Source: Gracilariopsis chorda (lineage: Eukaryota > Rhodophyta > Florideophyceae > Gracilariales > Gracilariaceae). Taken from it: 64,000 bases of DNA. Shown here one piece after another: positions 59,900 to 64,000 of the stretch. A program made the translations under genes and the position numbers. How positions within the stretch are numbered: position 1 is the first letter of the stretch; the number at the start of each line of letters is the position of its first letter. The stretch spans positions 1-64,000 of the forward strand of contig NBIV01000066.1 in NCBI GenBank assembly GCA_003194525.1, in the 5' to 3' direction. The notes under the pieces were generated by a model. The model searched no databases. It was given only the letters and a program-made list of their open reading frames with translations, and had not been told where the DNA came from.

Positions 59900-60350
59900 A
59901 GCTGATCACTGCTTGTCGGTTAATGAATCTCCGAGACGAGCAAGCTCAAGGAATATTGTTTCCATATCGTGAAAATGTTCGAGTATGTTCCTGCAATCCT
60001 TGAACACAAGACTGTTGAGACGTTGTCGAAGATTTATCTTCGTTTGAATGTTTTCGTTTTTGTGAGCAGTATCAAGCTTGGTCCAAACGTCTAATGCAGA
60101 AAATTGCAGTCTGTCAAGAAGTTCTGACACTGCAACAATTGGCTCAGTACCAAAGTTCTGCACAATATGTGATCGGGCTTTTCTATCCGCGTCATAGCAT
60201 CGGCGGCGAGCTTGGGCAGAGCTCTCACTTTCCAATGGGCGGGAATCCGTTAATAAAAAGAGAAATTGGTCGGCTTTCATTATGTCTCGAACATATATTC
60301 TCCATATGTCATAGTACGCGGATCCCTTAAAGCGTGGGATTGTTATCCTG
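59900..60350 (-). pseudogene. Ty1/copia gag region (fossil)
   Basis: Minus-strand similarity to copia gag: an IPRFKGSAYYDIW start followed by a helical region with NLRQRLNSL and DMETIFLEL. The CCHC zinc knuckle (CWHCRRLGHIQSEC) lies a little further on, at about 59610-59660. Confidence 0.7.
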
Positions 60351-61295
60351 CCTTCTTTTCTACTTCAACTCATCGGTTTGCGTTAAAAGTGAGAAAAGGA
60401 TGATGAATTTTGTTTATTGAGGATTATTTTGATAGTCTGCTTGCTCTCTAGCTAGCCAGGTTCTTCTTTAGGTTCTTCTTTTGTTCGGGCGCACTAAGAG
60501 GAGAAACTACCTCGACTAACGTAAATGTTTGACCCCTGGACCCTGGTCACTCTCTCCTAGTGAGTCACGACCTTCTGCAGCCTGGCAAGCTCTGCCTCCA
60601 CAAGAAAGAGGTGCGTTTAATCCCTACAAAACGTGGAAGGGAGGTTAATAACCGAAGATAAGTTTTCACCAGTTGACCTCTTCTAGTTCCGTGTAAGACT
60701 TGAGCGCGGCTTTCTTGGTTAGTAAACAAAGAGGTTAATTGAACAACTCTGGCCGAACGACGACACACCGTGTCTCCAAAGGCAGACAGATTACACCTCA
60801 TTTGAGCCGGTTATCCAGTTTGATATCAAATACTAACGATAACTTCAAGTACCGATATCAATTCACGTCCCGGTACTTGGCGTGTGAGTTGTTTGGCATT
60901 ATGTTGAAAATGGTGGTTTAATGTCCAAAGTGAAAGGAAAAGTTGTAAAGCTGAGTAATAAAGACCAACTAGAGCCTGTATGGGTAGGATCCGAAAATGA
61001 ATTCCACGGTCTCCGTAGGTTTTACGATAAATGAGATGCGCGTTGCGGAGCTTTGTTGGGGAGAGGAACATGCGGTTGATGTCGAGGGGGAAGGCCTTTG
61101 AGTGGCGGTCGTAGGGGTCGGGGGGGGGTTGACGTGGAAGGAGGGATAGTTCGGGATTGAGGTCGAGGGATGGGTGAGCGATGCTTTCATGAGACGAAGT
61201 GTGTGGCCAGCCGAAAGCACAGACTGCGCCACCGGCCGCTTCTTTATAGACTCTATCTTCTAATTATTTGTAAGCCTAATTGAAGGAGAGTACTG

Positions 61296-61326
61296 AATGC
61301 AACTCTCTCTAATTCTACCTCTCACA
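61296..61326 (-). repeat. 31-bp direct repeat at the right edge of the copia element
   Basis: Matches 47198-47228 at 29 of 31 bases, in the same orientation. On the minus strand it begins TGTGAGAGG, plausible as the start of an LTR. A minus-strand TATA motif (tataaag, 61242-61248) lies about 80 bp inside. Similarity does not extend beyond these 31 bases by eye. Confidence 0.5.
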
Positions 61327-61967
61327 GCCAACACTTTTACTTTTAGACCAGGAGGGTTCAGAACCAGTCAGAAAACATTCCATTTCTATTGGAGCAAGAA
61401 GCTATCAGGCGAATCATGACTGCATTTGTGCGGTGGCGTTTTGACTGCCTACCTTCAGTCACAGACCACATTGTAGGCTGCCGCACATGGGCACGTCAAC
61501 TCTGGTCTGACACAAGCCGTTGCCACACTCCTGTCTTGGCTACCCATAGCGTTCACCGCTAGACGGGGTCTCTACTACGCGACTAAAGGTCAAACTCTTC
61601 TTTGTTCTGTAGTATAGCTGACATGATTCCCTCTTGATTCTTCAGCGCACATGGGACACGCGACAAGCAACTGTCCCGATAGCTCGGCATCAGCTGTCCA
61701 GAGGGCGCCTCCATTCTATGCCGTTTTTGGCTTCGGTTTGCCTTTCACGGAAGAGGCGCTGTACCTACATGCGGAAAGAATGTATCTACATATTTCCCAA
61801 GTGTGGCAAACAGAATGCTCGTCTAGTATGTATCACATGAATACTATGGAATGCAATTGGCTTGAGAGTACGCACGCAGGCTGATAATGCGCAAGTGCGC
61901 AAGACTAGCGCGTGCAGACTGACAGAACAGGCTGTACAGCTTGGTTAGTGCAGACTTACAAGAAGAC
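61327..61967. other. No recognisable gene
   Basis: Short frames here include a chance-looking zinc-knuckle fragment (GHATSNCP, about 61655) without context. Nothing is supported. Confidence 0.5.
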
Positions 61968-62260
61968 TGTCAGTAATGGATGCGCCATGAACACTTGTCA
62001 TGTTGACACGCGTTAGCTTGCTCATGAACCACTGCACTCAGAGCGCCGTGCAATGATAATTAGACTGACAACACGGTGGTTGCATTAAGTTAGTACGTGG
62101 CGAGAGGCGCAAACGTGCAACGTAATACGCAACAGGAGTACTTAAGCCCCGAGCTCGCGGACTACCGTAGTGAGAACCAGAGGCAAGCACCGCCCTACTT
62201 GTCCGATCAATAAACAAGTACAGCTAACCGAACTTAGGTGCTTCACTGAACGCCAGTACA
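61968..62260 (+). other. Possible solo LTR
   Basis: A TG...CA stretch of about 290 bp contains a weak TATA-like cttaag (about 62140), a polyadenylation signal aataaa near 62209 close to its 3' end, and no coding content, which is an LTR-like layout. I found no flanking duplication and no partner copy in the window, so this is only a suggestion. Confidence 0.25.
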
Positions 62261-62628
62261 ACCCCAATTTATTAAAATACGCTCCGTTTTTGATGTGGAC
62301 TATGCGGAACACAATTCATTACTCTATATTCGATTTCACACTGGCTTGTGCTTTCTCTATACGTAGTATGAAGGGTGTTAATACTCCTTTGCCTAGAACG
62401 ATTCAATCACTTCGGTTTGATATCTGGACTCCCCAGAAGATATAGCTTTCACACCATTGTTCAGCTCGCCCCGGAGAAATGCGCCACTAGACTCGCCGTA
62501 GACCTCCTCACTACTTCAGTTGACAGCGGAAGTAATGAACAGACGACTGATTGGGATGATTCTGCTATTCAACGTGCTCTAATGAGCAAGCTCCACAATT
62601 CGTAAACAATCAAATGAATTTCCTTTCT
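62261..62628. other. No recognisable gene (downstream of the TTL-protease gene)
   Basis: Frames here show no similarity that I recognise. No clear minus-strand AATAAA was seen close after the stop codon. Confidence 0.5.
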
Positions 62629-63570
62629 TTAGTCGCATCCATAGAGGCGTTTGTGCTTTGAAGCAAAGGAATAGTACGAATGAATCTTTCCGCGATTTCG
62701 GCGAAGCACCTCCCACATATTGTGGTCGCTAGTTCTGCACCTAGTCTGCAAACTTCTCAGCGCAGCTGCCACGTTTCCTTCCACCTTCTTGGACCCGGAT
62801 GCAGTTCCACAATAATCTCTTGCCCAGTATTCGGCCCAACCCTCGTTGAACGCAAATCCTAGATTTGTGGACTGCAAGCAGTGATGATTGCGAGTGTACA
62901 CATACTTAATCACATCCTTCAAGAAATGAGCCAAGCTTCCGTCGTATCTGTGTCTTACGGCGTGTGCCAATTCATGTTGCGCTGTCTGGAAAGAAACGGT
63001 CTTTCCCTTTGGAATCCTAATTTTATCATATAATGCGAATGGAGCCCCACCGTGAATAATGGCCTGCGCTTTGATTTTAAGATCGAAAGGCACGCGGTAC
63101 CCAACGCGATTGTAAAAGTCATGAATGGCGTCATAGAATCTTTGATAGATCCGGCACATCTCCGTGTTGAAGTGAAGCGTTCCAAAGTCGACATTACCCT
63201 TCCTGTTTTTCTTAGTATGCGATTCTTCCTTTCCTCCACGCAACACAGGGCGGTCAACCTCGAACTTTGCCTTTGACGAGGAATGGCGGTATTGTAGACG
63301 AACGTAAACATCTGGACGGCGTTTCTTCTTACGGATTGCGATGTCTCTGGCCGATCCTCTGACGCGGAAGTAGCCGTTTGCATCAGTGGTAGTCGAACCC
63401 ATGAAATCATCGATAATAGGGTCATTGTCCATGAGTGAGATGCGTGAGTACTTCAAGGGAGCTCCATGACACAAGATTCGGCCTGTGGCTGTCACTGTAT
63501 ATGCGGTTGCCAATCCCATGAAGGAAAGGCTAAAGAAGAGGCAGAGCTTGAGACAAGTGGAGATATTCAT
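62629..63570 (-). CDS. Secreted transthyretin-like / HExxH zinc-protease-like fusion protein (313 aa)
   Basis: Single exon, ATG at 63570, TAA at 62629. Residues 1-23 form a signal peptide ending GLATA. Residues ~24-135 match the transthyretin-like (TTL) pattern common in nematodes: TVTATGRILCHGAP, DNDPIIDDFMGSTTTDANGY, FRVRGSA, then PDVYVRLQY. Residues ~140-313 hold HELAHAVRH (H199, E200, H203) and, about 40 residues on, FNEGWAEYWA (E243, E247), the arrangement of gluzincin-type zinc peptidases. Six cysteines lie after the signal peptide. TTL proteins are usually ~130-150 aa extracellular proteins, so the added protease-like half is notable. A secreted zinc-dependent protease or lectin-like enzyme is inferred. 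The C-terminal half alone could also be a non-catalytic zinc domain. Confidence 0.8.
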   Translation of the reverse strand: MNISTCLKLCLFFSLSFMGLATAYTVTATGRILCHGAPLKYSRISLMDNDPIIDDFMGSTTTDANGYFRVRGSARDIAIRKKKRRPDVYVRLQYRHSSSKAKFEVDRPVLRGGKEESHTKKNRKGNVDFGTLHFNTEMCRIYQRFYDAIHDFYNRVGYRVPFDLKIKAQAIIHGGAPFALYDKIRIPKGKTVSFQTAQHELAHAVRHRYDGSLAHFLKDVIKYVYTRNHHCLQSTNLGFAFNEGWAEYWARDYCGTASGSKKVEGNVAAALRSLQTRCRTSDHNMWEVLRRNRGKIHSYYSFASKHKRLYGCD

Positions 63571-63655
63571 GGTTTGAGTCGTGTGGTTTCTTCCACAAAC
63601 GATTAGGCTAATTGGATGGTTCGCCCTGCGAGGGTCGTGATCATGGGCCGCGCTG

Positions 63656-63662
63656 TTTTATA
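63656..63662 (-). promoter_or_regulatory. TATA box of the TTL-protease gene
   Basis: The minus strand reads actataaaaca here, about 87 bp upstream of the ATG, giving a predicted 5' UTR of about 55 bases. Confidence 0.6.
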
Positions 63663-64000
63663 GTAGTCATGGCCGCATAATAACTTGTGCGGTATACGTT
63701 CTGTGTAAGCATACCAATTCAGTGAGGCTCACTGTATCAGTTTGGTTCGAACTTGTTGTTAGGTACCGTTGGTGGCAGTGTTTGCTAACTGGGGTTATTG
63801 TTGCTATATGGAAGCATCAATGGTGTTGCTCAGAGTTCATGGATCGCTTGTACTACAGAGGGCCCTCCTTGGATTTCCCGAGGTGTAGCTTGGTTTTGTG
63901 AATGCGTTCAGAACTTACTGTTGGCAACGATACATGGTCACTTGCCTTGATGGAAGGCACATGTGCTAGGACGTAACATAAAACCTAACTCAGATTCCAG
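63663..64000. other. Upstream flank of the TTL-protease gene, no gene seen
   Basis: No reading frame of note. It presumably contains upstream promoter sequence of the minus-strand gene; no specific site is supported. Confidence 0.5.

Larger units (their letters stand above)
47198..61326 (-). mobile_element. Broken Ty1/copia retrotransposon, split by a nested Ty3 element
   Basis: Reading on the minus strand from right to left: gag region with a zinc knuckle, protease/integrase region, then (beyond the nested element) reverse transcriptase and RNase H. A 31-bp direct repeat with 29 matches lies at both outer edges in the orientation expected for LTR starts (tgtgagaggtagaattagag on the minus strand), but full LTRs were not recognised and the outer limits are uncertain. 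The element is a fossil with many breaks, roughly ten. It must be older than the Ty3 copy inserted in it. Confidence 0.75.

Noticed and set aside
60969-61232. Proline/serine-rich minus-strand frame behind a TATA-like motif
   Set aside because: It lies inside the likely LTR/leader region of the copia element, the TATA motif is more simply the LTR promoter, and no domain is recognisable.
61651-61884. Zinc-knuckle-like GHATSNCP as an additional gag gene
   Set aside because: The first two cysteines of a CCHC knuckle are missing and nothing around it is gag-like.

Overview
The window is eukaryotic and made mostly of mobile DNA. It holds a Helitron array, a chromodomain Ty3 element nested in a Ty1/copia element, a LINE remnant, and two small genes with TATA boxes and signal peptides. 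The complete gene at the right edge has a transthyretin-like domain of the kind abundant in nematodes and some other animals. I therefore lean weakly towards an animal genome; this is inference, not proof.

Region 1 (1-41240) is one uninterrupted head-to-tail array of Helitron rolling-circle transposons, all on the + strand. It has 14 copies of the same 3' end (a GAA-loop hairpin followed about 10-15 bases later by cacttgt). Each 3' end except the last is followed within about a dozen bases by the same 5' end (actaaagacaatg). From left to right there is a partial unit, five non-autonomous units of about 2.75-2.85 kb, two tandem full-length elements of about 6.07 kb (H1, H2), five shorter or older non-autonomous units (305 to 2747 bp), and a decayed full-length element (H3). 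The array ends at 41240. H1 and H2 encode a RepHel protein (zinc-finger N-terminus, HUH/Tyr Rep, Pif1-type helicase). Both carry the same four in-frame stops and the same altered Walker B motif, so neither should be autonomous. Most small units keep the element's ends and the last ~75 codons of the helicase, with the middle replaced by hairpin clusters, a 56-bp minisatellite and a 15-bp repeat. The left part is nearly homogeneous and the right edge is the most diverged.

Region 2 (41241-47200) is AT-rich. It holds one TATA-driven reading frame for a short secreted cysteine-containing peptide near 44.3 kb and a decayed LINE RNase H/C-terminal fragment on the minus strand near 46 kb. I recognise nothing else there.

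Region 3 (about 47.2-61.3 kb) is a broken Ty1/copia retrotransposon on the minus strand. It is split by a nearly whole chromodomain Ty3 (chromovirus) element on the plus strand at 48931-57852, flanked by the 5-bp duplication gtttc. The Ty3 element is unusually dense in very short perfect hairpins along its whole length, which neighbouring DNA is not.

Region 4 (61.3-64 kb) holds a weak solo-LTR candidate and a complete single-exon minus-strand gene. That gene encodes a secreted protein joining a transthyretin-like domain to a HExxH zinc-protease-like domain.
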